Source of the DNA: Corynebacterium variabile
GTDB lineage: Bacteria > Actinomycetota > Actinomycetes > Mycobacteriales > Mycobacteriaceae
Reading direction: 5' to 3'
DNA: 64,000 nucleotides
Assembly (NCBI RefSeq): GCF_006539825.1
Contig: NZ_BJNT01000015.1
Span: forward strand, 1-64,000
Shown: piece after piece, positions 46,790 through 54,898 of the stretch
Layout of the letters: each line of letters starts with the position of its first letter
Position numbering within the stretch: the first letter of the stretch is position 1
Notes under the pieces: model-generated
The model's input: the letters and a program-made list of their open reading frames with translations, nothing else
Databases searched by the model: none
Told to the model about the DNA's origin: nothing
Translations under genes and position numbers: made by a program

Positions 46790-47146
46790 TCAGTCCAGTT
46801 TGTCCAGCTCGCACGGGTCGTGGAGGTCGTCGAGTTTGCGGCGGAGGTTTCTCTCGAACTCAGGGAGATCCTCGGACACCGTGGTTCTCACGATGCCCAG
46901 ATCGGCAGAAATGTAGCCATGAGCGAGACGATTCCGCATGGCCCACATGAACTTCCAGTCGTCACCGAAGAGTCGGGATTCCAGGCCACCATCAGCTGTT
47001 CGCAATGATTCGATTGCGGCAGAGAGCCTCATGGAGACCGCGTCAGCGACGGTCTCGTCTGACAGGTTCTGACGACTGAGATGGCGGTGCATCGCTTCGA
47101 TGTGGTTCAGTGCATCCGTGTTTTTCTCCCTGTCCGTCCTGCTCAC
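46790..47146 (-). CDS. hepT: HepT-like ribonuclease toxin (DUF86)
   Basis: A 118-aa HEPN-domain protein. The catalytic motif R-x4-H-x-Y is exact: RNRLAHGY, at about residue 71. In this family the toxin cleaves RNA, and the partner nucleotidyltransferase silences it by adding AMP to the motif tyrosine. The GTG start overlaps the mntA stop (GTGA), the usual antitoxin-first arrangement of this pair being kept. Confidence 0.87.
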   Translation of the reverse strand: MSRTDREKNTDALNHIEAMHRHLSRQNLSDETVADAVSMRLSAAIESLRTADGGLESRLFGDDWKFMWAMRNRLAHGYISADLGIVRTTVSEDLPEFERNLRRKLDDLHDPCELDKLD

Positions 47147-47631
47147 AGCGGCACCGCATCAGCGAGAGCGGAACGGCTGATATGCACGCGCAGAGCACTG
47201 GCCGGGACGATATCAACACGAGTGCCCAGTGCCTCAGCAACCTGTCCTTCCAGTCGGGAAAGAGACAACAGGCCGAACCCCTCGGGCAGGTCCACAAGCA
47301 GGTCGATGTCGGAATCCTCATGGTCCTCGCCACGGGCGACGCTGCCGAACACCCGGGGGTTGGTTACGCCGGCCTTTCTGAGGATCTCGAGTACCTGCGG
47401 TCGGCGTCGTTGCAGCCGTTGGCCCAGTGGAGTGGTGCTGTGGAACCGGAGTAACCGGGACACCTCCGGTTGACTGCGACCGACGGCGTCCGCGATCTGT
47501 CGTTGGGTCAGACCCGCCGCATGTCCGGTGCGGACGGCGGACACCAGCATCTCGGCGGCATGCGCCCGGAGTTCGTCCGCATCCTGGGCCCGGGCGCTGA
47601 TCTGGTCGATAACTGCTTCTGTAGTGGTCAT
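47143..47631 (-). CDS. mntA: MntA-like nucleotidyltransferase antitoxin with N-terminal HTH
   Basis: A 162-aa protein. Residues ~35-70 form a helix-turn-helix (GLTQRQIADAVGRSQPEVSRLLRFHS). The C-terminal half is a minimal nucleotidyltransferase with GSVARGEDHEDSDIDLLVDL, the full GSx10DxD motif. It would AMPylate HepT. The added DNA-binding domain suggests that the antitoxin also represses its own promoter. ATG 47631 lies exactly 7 nt after TAGTAT (47639-47644, minus strand). Confidence 0.85.
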   Translation of the reverse strand: MTTTEAVIDQISARAQDADELRAHAAEMLVSAVRTGHAAGLTQRQIADAVGRSQPEVSRLLRFHSTTPLGQRLQRRRPQVLEILRKAGVTNPRVFGSVARGEDHEDSDIDLLVDLPEGFGLLSLSRLEGQVAEALGTRVDIVPASALRVHISRSALADAVPL

Positions 47632-47689
47632 ATAGCAGATACTATCAACGTCAGGCCCGTACAGGTAGCCCCGAATTCCCTGGTCCGTG

Positions 47690-48720
47690 ACAACGGCACC
47701 CAGAACCCGGGGTAGCCCTCCGGTGTGACCCAGAGATGCCCGCCGACGTCGCGGCGTCCTGCGGCGAAGGCACTGTGCAGCGAGGACCCGTTGTCCTTGT
47801 GGATGTGGCCTCAGATGACGGGCCGGGTGTCGGCGTCCCTGATCGCGGCGCAGTCCGGATGGGACGCCAGCTGCCGCATGACGAGGACGGTCGCCGCCGC
47901 TGAGAGGTTGTGCCCCCTGAACGCGGGGTCGACGCACTTCTCCTCGACAAGCCAGCCGGCCAGCCCGTAGTCGTCCTGTCGGAGGAGCGCGAGGACCCCG
48001 GCGTCCTCGTCGCGGAACCGGATGGTGAACAGCAGGCCCTCGTCCGCAGGATCAGAGAGACAGGAGGCGGTGGAGAGATGCGACCACTCCAGGAGGACGG
48101 GGTTGTCGGCCGCGATGCGACCGTAGATCTGCTCCGCCAGCGATGACGCAGCGTCGGGGTTGGTGCTGACCAGTGACACATAGCCCGTGGACAACGGGGT
48201 TGCCTCATCCAGCGCAGCGGCGACGACGCGGAGATCGGGCTCGGTGTCGGGTGCTGCAGGGTCGCCGGACGCAGTGAACAGGTCAAGATCCGGGATAACG
48301 ATACGCAGGCGTTTCGGGCTGAACTCCGAGAAGAACTCCAGTGCCGGTGCGAGGGTGGCGAGCGACTCAGGACGCGCCGGCAGGGACGTGGCGATGATAT
48401 CCACGAAGCACCGCTCGAGGTTGCGGTCCCGGAATCGGATGCCGGCGAGAGCCCACTCGCCGTGAGGGAGGGCGATAACCCGGTTCGCCCACATCAACGG
48501 GGTCGGTAACGGGAAGCCCGACCGCGTCGCGGACCTGTGTACCGAAGTCGCCGTTGTCGAGACGCCCGAGTTCCGGTTCCAGCCACCGTTGCACGGTCTC
48601 GCGGGACGCTCCCCAGCTGTGGATGTCGGGGGAGAGCCAGGCGGTGGCGGCGTCGATGATCGCCATGGCTGAGGTGGTTACGGTTGCGCCGGGTGAAGTG
48701 CGTTCTGGGGAGTCTGGCAT
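47690..48720 (-). pseudogene. Broken GNAT-family acetyltransferase
   Basis: The coding remains run from ATG 48720 (MPDSPERTSPGATVTTS) to about 47690. The first ~75 residues are in one frame up to VTDP; the rest (LMWANRVIALPHGEWALAGIRF, VDPAFRGHNLSAAATVLVMRQLASHP) continues in another, so a base was lost near 48490. A TGA at 47811-47813 then interrupts the final ~35 residues, GHIHKDNGSSLHSAFAAGRRD onward. The acetyl-CoA binding motif is recognisable but weak. The substrate is unknown. Confidence 0.7.
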
Positions 48721-48764
48721 TGACACACGGTAACCCCTCCGGGCCCTCGCCGACGCTGGAGTTT

Positions 48765-49736
48765 TTACTTCACCGCGGCGGTGAGCTCCGGGGTTATGTG
48801 CTCGACAGCCCAGTCCGGGCTCATCGGGCCGGACGCAGTGGTGACGGCATAGCCGAGCGCCATGTCCTGCCAGATCAGCGAACCGTTCTTCACCGAAGGC
48901 AACGCGGCGAACTGGGCGTTGTCCTCCAGCTGCTTCTTCTCACTGGCCGGGTCGTAGATGACCAGCACATCACCGTCGAGTTCGTCGAGCCGCTCCAGGG
49001 ACACGGTGCCGCGCGCGCCGGCCGCCTTCTGTGCGTCCGTCTGGACCATGCCGAGGTCCTCGAACATGGAGTTGGTGGAGTAGACCAGCTGACCCTGGTT
49101 GAGCATCGCCGAGTTGTAGGTAAGTCCGTCGATGCCGGGGAACTCCTCCTGGATTTCGGCGATCCGGTCGTTGTACTTCTCCTTGACCTCGGCGGCCTTG
49201 TCCTGAAGCCCGGTGGCTTCGGCGACACCGTCGAGGATCGGCTGCCACGCCGGGCCGTCGGTGGGCCAGTCGTAGACGAGGGTCGGGGCGATTTTCTCGA
49301 GCTCGGCCAACTTTGCGTCATCTGTGTAAACATCGCCGAGGACGATGAGGTCGGGGTCGTAGGACGCGATCGCTTCGGGGTTGGCGGTGCGGTCGGCGGT
49401 CAGGGCGGCGTCTTCCGGCCAGTCGATCTTTCCCTCCGGTCACGGCATGCTCTCGTCGCCACCCTGGATCTCGAACATGGCGACCGGCTCAAGACCGAGG
49501 GAGAGCACCGGGTCGATGCCGGCCTCGTGCAGCACGACGATCCGCTCAGGCTTCTCCTCGATGGTCGATGACCCGAGGGTGTGCTCGACCGTGACGGGCC
49601 AGGACGCTGACTCGGTCGCAGTGCCGGTGCTCTTACCGGTGTTGTTGTCATCCGAGTCATCGGAGCTGCAGGCGGTCACGCCGAGGGCGAGGACGGCGCC
49701 GGGCAGCGCAGCGGGCAGGGTGCGGGACAGTTTCAC
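48765..49736 (-). pseudogene. Siderophore-binding lipoprotein with one in-frame stop
   Basis: A second iron-siderophore binding lipoprotein: GTG 49736 with AGGAG, signal peptide, lipobox VTAC, then VEHTLGSSTIEEKPERIVVLHE, ASYDPDLIVLGDVYTDDAKLAELEKIAPTLVYDWP. The frame is intact over 323 codons except for TGA at 49440-49442, in the position where ESMP-W-PEGKIDWP would be expected (TGG to TGA). A single change silenced it, so loss is recent, or it is a sequencing error. It is divergent from an AraC regulator, as siderophore uptake genes often are. Confidence 0.8.
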
Positions 49737-49821
49737 GGGTTCTCCTGAGATCCTGAAGTCATGTTGTCGAAAAGGCAGGCTATGCTTCGTCTCATGCTTT
49801 CCCGTCGTACCTGACTGCCCC

Positions 49822-51234
49822 GTGCTTGATGATCTGACGCCGTTCCGCGTCACATTGTCGTCTGGCGGCGGGTACCTCCTGCTGTGGTGTCACACCGGCA
49901 GCGTCTCCGTGCACTGCGGCGAGGTGGAACGACTGACCGCCGGGCGGTGCGTCCTGCTTCCTCCGGGGAAGGACGCCGCGCTCGCCGTCGCACCGGGAGC
50001 CGTCGTCGTGCCGGTGCGGATCGATGCGGGGGAGGTGCCGGACGGTCCGGACACCCCGCAGGTCTTCACCCCGGGCGAGGAGTACAACGACTGGCTACGG
50101 CACCACTTCACCGCGTCCATCGCGCCGATCCGGGAACGCGGGTACCGGGAGGCGGAGATCGTCGAGTGGTTGCGGGGGAGCGCCGGTCCGTCTTCTGCGT
50201 CGACTTTGCCGCCGATGCCCCGCAATACTCAGGTGCGGCAGGTGGCACGAGCCCTGGTGAAGGGCCCTGCATCGGACCGGACCGCGGCCCAGTGGGCATC
50301 CTCTGTGCAGGTGGGGGAGAGGACGCTGCACCGCGCCTTTGTCGTGGAGACCGGACTGACCTTCGCCGCGTGGCGTCGGGAGGTCCGGTTGGACGCCGCT
50401 CTGACCCTGCTGCGTGACCCCGGGACGTCGGTGTCGCAGGTCACCGCGGCCGTCGGGTTCCGGACGTCGACCGGGTTCATCTGGGCGTTCCGCACGCGGT
50501 TCGGTCTCACGCCCACGGCGTGGCGGGACGGTCAGGACGCCGCGGACGCACCGGGCGTCCTTCCATCGGGGCCTCCGGGCTGGTCGGCGGCGTCCGCTCC
50601 GCCGAGTCTGAACCACGGCTTCCACCTGCTTCTGTGGGTGTACCGCGGGTCGATGCGGCTCACCGTGGGTGGGCGGATCCTCGATGTTGCCAAGGGTGAG
50701 GTCGCGTGGATGCCGGCCTACCGCGGCCACGGGGTGAAGCTTGGGGCGGGTGCGATGGTGCTTCCACTGACGTTCACTGTCGCCGAGGTGACTCTGGATG
50801 AGAGGTGTGGTCCGGTGACGATGCCGGAATACGAGGTGCCCGCGTTGCTGCAGCATGTCATGGCCAACCAGTGTGGTGTGGGGCCGACCGGGTACGACAG
50901 GTCGGTGGTCCTGCGGCAGGCCTGGGTGCCGGGGGTCGCCGCGGACATGTCGTGCTCGTGGGCCTCGGTCCAGGTGGCGACGGTGGCGGACGTCATCCTG
51001 GGTGACCTGCGCGAGCAGCGGACGCCGGCGCAGTGGGCGGCGTCGGTGGGTCTGACCGTCAGGACGCTGAATACGCGGTTCAGGGATGAAACCGGGATGA
51101 CGCTGCTGCAGTGGCGTACGACGGTGTGGTTACAGGCGACAGTACGGATGCTCTCCTCCGGGCTGACGGCGTCCGAAGCTGGTACCGGCATCTGTCCCAG
51201 TTCAGTCGCGACGTCACTGCGCGGTACGGAGTAG
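49822..51234 (+). CDS. Tandemly duplicated AraC-family regulator, damaged at both ends
   Basis: This 470-aa open frame has two AraC units in a row, each a cupin-like sensor followed by a helix-turn-helix. Unit 1 has YLLLWCHTGSVSVHCG then WASSVQVGERTLHRAFVVETGLTFAAWRREVRLDAAL and VSQVTAAVGFRTSTGFIWAFRTRFGLTP. Unit 2 has FHLLLWVYRGSMRLTVGG then WAASVGLTVRTLNTRFRDETGMTLLQWRTTVWLQATV. The end of unit 2 is out of frame: WYRHLSQFSRDVTARYGVGPREL is encoded in another frame up to 51260. A TATGCT box (49781-49786) sits 7 nt before an ATG at 49794 that is also out of frame. It probably regulated the divergent siderophore gene. Confidence 0.7.
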   Translation: MLDDLTPFRVTLSSGGGYLLLWCHTGSVSVHCGEVERLTAGRCVLLPPGKDAALAVAPGAVVVPVRIDAGEVPDGPDTPQVFTPGEEYNDWLRHHFTASIAPIRERGYREAEIVEWLRGSAGPSSASTLPPMPRNTQVRQVARALVKGPASDRTAAQWASSVQVGERTLHRAFVVETGLTFAAWRREVRLDAALTLLRDPGTSVSQVTAAVGFRTSTGFIWAFRTRFGLTPTAWRDGQDAADAPGVLPSGPPGWSAASAPPSLNHGFHLLLWVYRGSMRLTVGGRILDVAKGEVAWMPAYRGHGVKLGAGAMVLPLTFTVAEVTLDERCGPVTMPEYEVPALLQHVMANQCGVGPTGYDRSVVLRQAWVPGVAADMSCSWASVQVATVADVILGDLREQRTPAQWAASVGLTVRTLNTRFRDETGMTLLQWRTTVWLQATVRMLSSGLTASEAGTGICPSSVATSLRGTE

Positions 51235-51681
51235 GGCCACGGGAGCTCCAGGGGGCGTGAGCCGGGCGATCCGTACTGCCGGTGGGACGGGATTCCCGAT
51301 GTGTAATAACATGACACCTAGATTCACTGTAGTCAACTGCGAGTTGACCGCTTCGGTTCCTGGGTGAGAGTGGTTTGCGTCTCTCCCTCTCGACTGGTGC
51401 GATTTTCGACACATCGCACTGCGGTGGGTTATCCTCTGTGCGATGTAGTTATCAATTCAGATTGGTTGAGTTGTAGGGACATCGTTCGCAGAACAAAAGA
51501 AGATTTCTACGCATTGCTTATCGGGACTTTCCGGAAAATGGGAGGAATCGGCAGGTGGACGCTATGATCTTCAGCGTCGTGAACGCCGACTTTGACGAAC
51601 TTCGGATCACAGTTCAAACGCAACTCAGCAGTGCCACAGACGAGCAGCTACAGACGAGTAAAAGCAGGAGGAGACTAGACA
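51235..51681. other. AT-richer intergenic region upstream of the cytochrome b-type gene
   Basis: About 450 bp clearly less GC-rich than its surroundings. It contains a 17-bp palindrome GTCAACT-GCG-AGTTGAC (51332-51348) and three copies of GTGCGAT, at 51397-51403, inverted at 51413-51419, and at 51438-51444. A small open frame at 51364-51567 and another starting at ATG 51564 have no homology I recognise. AGGAGGAG at 51666-51673 serves the next gene. Confidence 0.5.
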
Positions 51682-53607
51682 ATGTCGACCACACCCCCGC
51701 CCCCGGGCACGCCCGGGCAGCCTGACGGCGACGCCGCGTCGAAGGCATCGGCGCCCTCGGGTGCTCCGATCAAGCTCACTGCACCGGGTGCTCCCGGTGC
51801 ACCGGGAACCCCGGCTGCACCGGCCACCCCCGCTGCTCCGGTCGAGCCCGCTGCTCCGGCCGCTGCCGAGCCGCCTGCTCCGGCCGAGCCCGCTGCTCCG
51901 GCCGCTGCCGAGCCGCCTGCTCCGGCCGCTGCACCGGCCGCTGCCGAGCCTGCTGCTCCGGCCGAGCCTGCTGCTCCGGCCGCTCCGTCCGGTCCGATCA
52001 AGCTGAACGCGACCGCCCCGGGTGCTCCCGGAGCTCCAGGTGTGCCTGCCGCACCCGCGGCTCCCGCCGCCGCAGCTCCGGCGACCCCGGCTGAGGCTCC
52101 GGCTGCTGCACCCGCCGCGCCTGCAACCCCGGCCGCTCCGTCCGGCCCGATCAAGCTGAACTCCGGCGCTCCGGGTGCGCCGGGTGCCCCAGGTGCGCCC
52201 GGCGCCCCGGGTGCTCCGGCTGCTCCTGGTGCGCCTGCCGCCCCGGGTGCTCCGGCTGCTCCTGGTGCGCCCGGCGCCCCGGGTGCTCCCGCTGCGCCTG
52301 CCGCGGCAGCTCCTGCGGCCCCGGGTGCTCCGGCTGCTCCTGGTGCGCCCGGCGCCCCGAGTGCTCCGGCTGCTCCTGGTGCGCCTGCCGCCCCGGGCGC
52401 ACCGTCCGCCCCTGGTGCGCCTGCCGCCCCGGCGGCCCCTGGTGCGCCGTCAGCTCCGGCCGCCCCCGGCGCTCCCGCTGCCGGTGCTCCTGCAGCCCCG
52501 GCCGCCCCCGGCGCTCCTGGCGTCCCCGGTGCTCCGGCAACCCCCGGTGCTCCCGCCGCCGGTGCTCCGGCTGCCGCCGCAACGACCACCGCCGCCAAGC
52601 CCAAGCCGAAGCCCGAGAAGAAGAAGGAACCCTTCACCATCTTCGGCATGGAGGTCGCTGACCTCTGGGGCATGGCTGTCGCCGGCGTTGGTGGCGTGGC
52701 CGCCAGCGCCTGGGCCGCCGTCAAGGGCCTCGGCAAGAAGGGTGCGATGATCTTCGGTGCCGCCCTCATCGCCGCCATCATCATCGTCGTCGCTGTCCGT
52801 TGGTTCATCCACCTCGACTTCATGGAGAGCTGGATGAAGGACTACCCGGGCGAGTACGAGCCCGCCGAGTCCATCGCCCCCGATGAAGGCTTCCCGATCT
52901 GGGCCCGGTGGCAGCACTACCTGAACTTCCTGTTCATGGCCCTGATCCTGCAGTCCGGACTCCGCGTCCGCACCCAGCAGAAGCCGCCGGCCGTCTGGCA
53001 GCCCAAGAAGGGCGGCAAGAAGATCAGCATCAACCTCTGGCTCCACACCTCGCTGGACCTGTTCTGGATGCTCAACGGCCTGATCTTCATTGTCCTGCTG
53101 TTCGTCACCGGACACTGGGCGCGCATCGTCCCGACCAGCTGGGAGGTCTTCCCGAACGCCATCTCCGCCGGACTGCAGTACGCGTCCTTCGAGTGGCCCG
53201 CCGAGAACGGCTGGACGAACTTCAACTCCATCCAGCAGATCATGTACTTCCTGGTCATCTTCGTCGCCGCCCCACTGGCCATCATCTCAGGCCTGCGCAT
53301 GAGCGAGTGGTGGCCGTCCGAGGCCAAGAAGCTGAACAAGCTCTACCCGGCCCCGGTCGCCCGGAAGATCCACTTCCCGACCATGATCTTCTTCGTGTTC
53401 TTCGTCTTCGTCCACGTCTTCCTGGTCTTCACCACCGGCATGACGCACAACCTCAACCACATGTTCGCCGGTAACGACTCCTCCAACCTCGGTGGCTTCG
53501 TCTGGTTCGTGTTCGGCCTCGCCGTCGTCATCGCCCTGGTCTCCGCGGCCCGCCCGCTGGTCATCCAGCCGATCGCCGGAAAGTTCGGTCAGGTCAGCGC
53601 CCGCTAG
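51682..53607 (+). CDS. Cytochrome b-type membrane protein with collagen-like N-terminus
   Basis: A 641-aa protein in two parts. Residues ~25-303 are almost only Gly, Ala and Pro in Gly-x-y-like triplets, divided by three IKL markers (residues 30, 106, 157), each introduced by PSGxI. After a Lys/Pro hinge (AKPKPKPEKKK) come about five transmembrane segments of a b-type cytochrome: histidines in ARWQHYLNFLFMALILQ, LWLHTSLDLFWMLNG, TGHWARI, ARKIHFPTMIFF and FVHVFLV could bind two haems. The fold resembles thiosulfate reductase/formate dehydrogenase cytochrome b. The partner is unknown. The ribosome site is very strong. Confidence 0.75.
   Translation: MSTTPPPPGTPGQPDGDAASKASAPSGAPIKLTAPGAPGAPGTPAAPATPAAPVEPAAPAAAEPPAPAEPAAPAAAEPPAPAAAPAAAEPAAPAEPAAPAAPSGPIKLNATAPGAPGAPGVPAAPAAPAAAAPATPAEAPAAAPAAPATPAAPSGPIKLNSGAPGAPGAPGAPGAPGAPAAPGAPAAPGAPAAPGAPGAPGAPAAPAAAAPAAPGAPAAPGAPGAPSAPAAPGAPAAPGAPSAPGAPAAPAAPGAPSAPAAPGAPAAGAPAAPAAPGAPGVPGAPATPGAPAAGAPAAAATTTAAKPKPKPEKKKEPFTIFGMEVADLWGMAVAGVGGVAASAWAAVKGLGKKGAMIFGAALIAAIIIVVAVRWFIHLDFMESWMKDYPGEYEPAESIAPDEGFPIWARWQHYLNFLFMALILQSGLRVRTQQKPPAVWQPKKGGKKISINLWLHTSLDLFWMLNGLIFIVLLFVTGHWARIVPTSWEVFPNAISAGLQYASFEWPAENGWTNFNSIQQIMYFLVIFVAAPLAIISGLRMSEWWPSEAKKLNKLYPAPVARKIHFPTMIFFVFFVFVHVFLVFTTGMTHNLNHMFAGNDSSNLGGFVWFVFGLAVVIALVSAARPLVIQPIAGKFGQVSAR
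52207..52428 (+). repeat. 36-bp tandem repeats in the collagen-like coding region
   Basis: Units beginning CCGGGTGCTCCGGCTGCTCC recur at 52207, 52243, 52279, 52321, 52357 and 52393, a 36-bp period with one 42-bp step. Each encodes 12 residues of Gly/Ala/Pro. Such arrays change length easily by slippage, so allele length is probably variable between strains. Confidence 0.8.
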
Positions 53608-53648
53608 TCACTGACTGGTACTGACCGGCATCAGCCGGACATAGAAAA

Positions 53649-53673
53649 GGGCGGCACCGTCACGGTGCCGCCC
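53649..53673. terminator. Terminator after the cytochrome b-type gene
   Basis: An 11-bp perfect inverted repeat, GGGCGGCACCG with CGGTGCCGCCC, closes a 3-nt TCA loop 41 bp after the stop. A run AAAA precedes it, so on the minus strand it ends in T's and also suits the convergent ligase gene. Confidence 0.85.
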
Positions 53674-53700
53674 TGTCGTCATGTCCGGGGACCATCGTGG

Positions 53701-53753
53701 GTCGGGCGCTGCAGGTTGGTCTGACAGTCTCGGACCAACCTGGGGCGCCCGAC
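53701..53753. terminator. Long imperfect hairpin between convergent genes
   Basis: Arms 53701-53721 and 53733-53753 match at 19 of 21 positions around an 11-nt loop (TGACAGTCTCG). It is longer than a normal terminator and lies 15 bp from the end of the lipoate ligase gene. It may end that minus-strand transcript or form part of a small RNA. Confidence 0.6.
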
Positions 53754-53768
53754 CGAGGTGAATTCCGC

Positions 53769-54836
53769 CTACGGCAGCCGGTGCGTCCACTCTTCGGTGG
53801 AGAACTTCTCGTCGCACCGCCGCTGTGCGACGGCCAGATCCTCCGCCGTGATCTCGCCCTCGGTCGCGTTGTACTTCTCCTTGAAGGTGTCGTGGAAGAC
53901 CTTGAGGATCTCCTCACGCGGCAGCTGCGTCTGCGAGCGCATCGGGTCGACCCGCTTCACCGCCGACCGGGTGCCCTTGTCCTTCATCTTCTCCTTGCCG
54001 ATACGGATGACCTCGAGCATCTTCTCGGCGTCGATGTCGTAGGACATGGTCACGTGGTGCACCATCCACCCGTTGGAGAACCGCTTCTGCGCCGCCCCGC
54101 CGATCTTTCCCTGGTCCGACGAGATGTCGTTGAGCGGGATGTAGTGGGCGTTGATGCCGACCTTCTTCAGCGCCTCCATCGTCCACTCGTCGAGGAAGGG
54201 GTAGGACTGGGCGAAGCTCAGCCCGTCGACGAGTGCCTGGGGGACGACCAGGGAGTACGTCACACAGTTGCCCGGCTCCATGAACATCGCCCCACCACCG
54301 GTGACGCGGCGGGAGACCGTGATGCCGTACTTGTCCACGCCCTCCTGGTTGATCTCGTTGGAGTACGACTGGAACGACCCGATGACGACCTGCGGGGAAT
54401 TCCACTCCCACAGCCGCATGAAGGGCTTGCGGCGTCCGGCGGCGACATCGTCGGTGAGTGTCTCGTCCATCGCGACGTTGAGCATCGGGTCGATCGCGGG
54501 ACCGTAGATGACGTCGAAGTCGATGTCGTCCCAGTCGATGGCATGGCCCAGCGCCCGACGCACCGCGATGCCCACACCCTCGGCGGTGATGCCGAACAGG
54601 ACGTCGGTGCGCAGCAACGAATCCGTGACCCGTTCGGTGTAGCCCTCGGCAGACAGGTCAGCCGGCGCGCCCTCCAAGGCGGAGGTCATCCGGATCAGTG
54701 CCTCGTCCGGCTCCAGGAAGAAGTCGCCGGCGATCCGGACACCGGTGAGGACGCCAGGATCCTTCTCGGACGCCGTCGTCACCTCCAGGTCGACGACGAT
54801 GAGCTTTCCCCCGAGGACCTTGTATTCTCCGTGCAC
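53769..54836 (-). CDS. lplA: Lipoate-protein ligase A-family protein
   Basis: A 355-aa ligase that attaches lipoate (or octanoate) to E2 subunits. Residues ~1-85 (EYKVLGGKLIVVDLEV, ISGDFF-like IAGDFFLEPDEAL) resemble the accessory LplB/C-terminal domain found separately in archaea; the catalytic domain follows with MRLWEWNSPQVVIGSFQ, SRRVTGGGAMFME and the catalytic Lys in DQGKIGGAAQKR. The accessory-first order is seen in actinobacteria. The GTG start has an AGAAAGG ribosome site. It lies 62 bp downstream of glnK. Confidence 0.85.
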   Translation of the reverse strand: MHGEYKVLGGKLIVVDLEVTTASEKDPGVLTGVRIAGDFFLEPDEALIRMTSALEGAPADLSAEGYTERVTDSLLRTDVLFGITAEGVGIAVRRALGHAIDWDDIDFDVIYGPAIDPMLNVAMDETLTDDVAAGRRKPFMRLWEWNSPQVVIGSFQSYSNEINQEGVDKYGITVSRRVTGGGAMFMEPGNCVTYSLVVPQALVDGLSFAQSYPFLDEWTMEALKKVGINAHYIPLNDISSDQGKIGGAAQKRFSNGWMVHHVTMSYDIDAEKMLEVIRIGKEKMKDKGTRSAVKRVDPMRSQTQLPREEILKVFHDTFKEKYNATEGEITAEDLAVAQRRCDEKFSTEEWTHRLP

Positions 54837-54898
54837 GTCAGCGGACCTTTCTGATAGCGGTGTTGTCGCCCGCCCAGTCTAGTCCCGCAGCGTCCCGC

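Noticed and set aside
47143-47937. Longer MntA start upstream of 47631
   Set aside because: The extension would run through the TAGTAT promoter and into the broken acetyltransferase gene; the leaderless ATG at 47631 fits the nucleotidyltransferase.
51364-51567. Small ORF of 67 codons before the cytochrome b-type gene
   Set aside because: No ribosome site or leaderless promoter at its start, codon use unlike neighbours, and no recognisable homology.
52207-52428. CRISPR-like array of 36-bp repeats
   Set aside because: Repeats are contiguous with no spacers and encode Gly/Ala/Pro units in a good reading frame; it is a coding tandem repeat.
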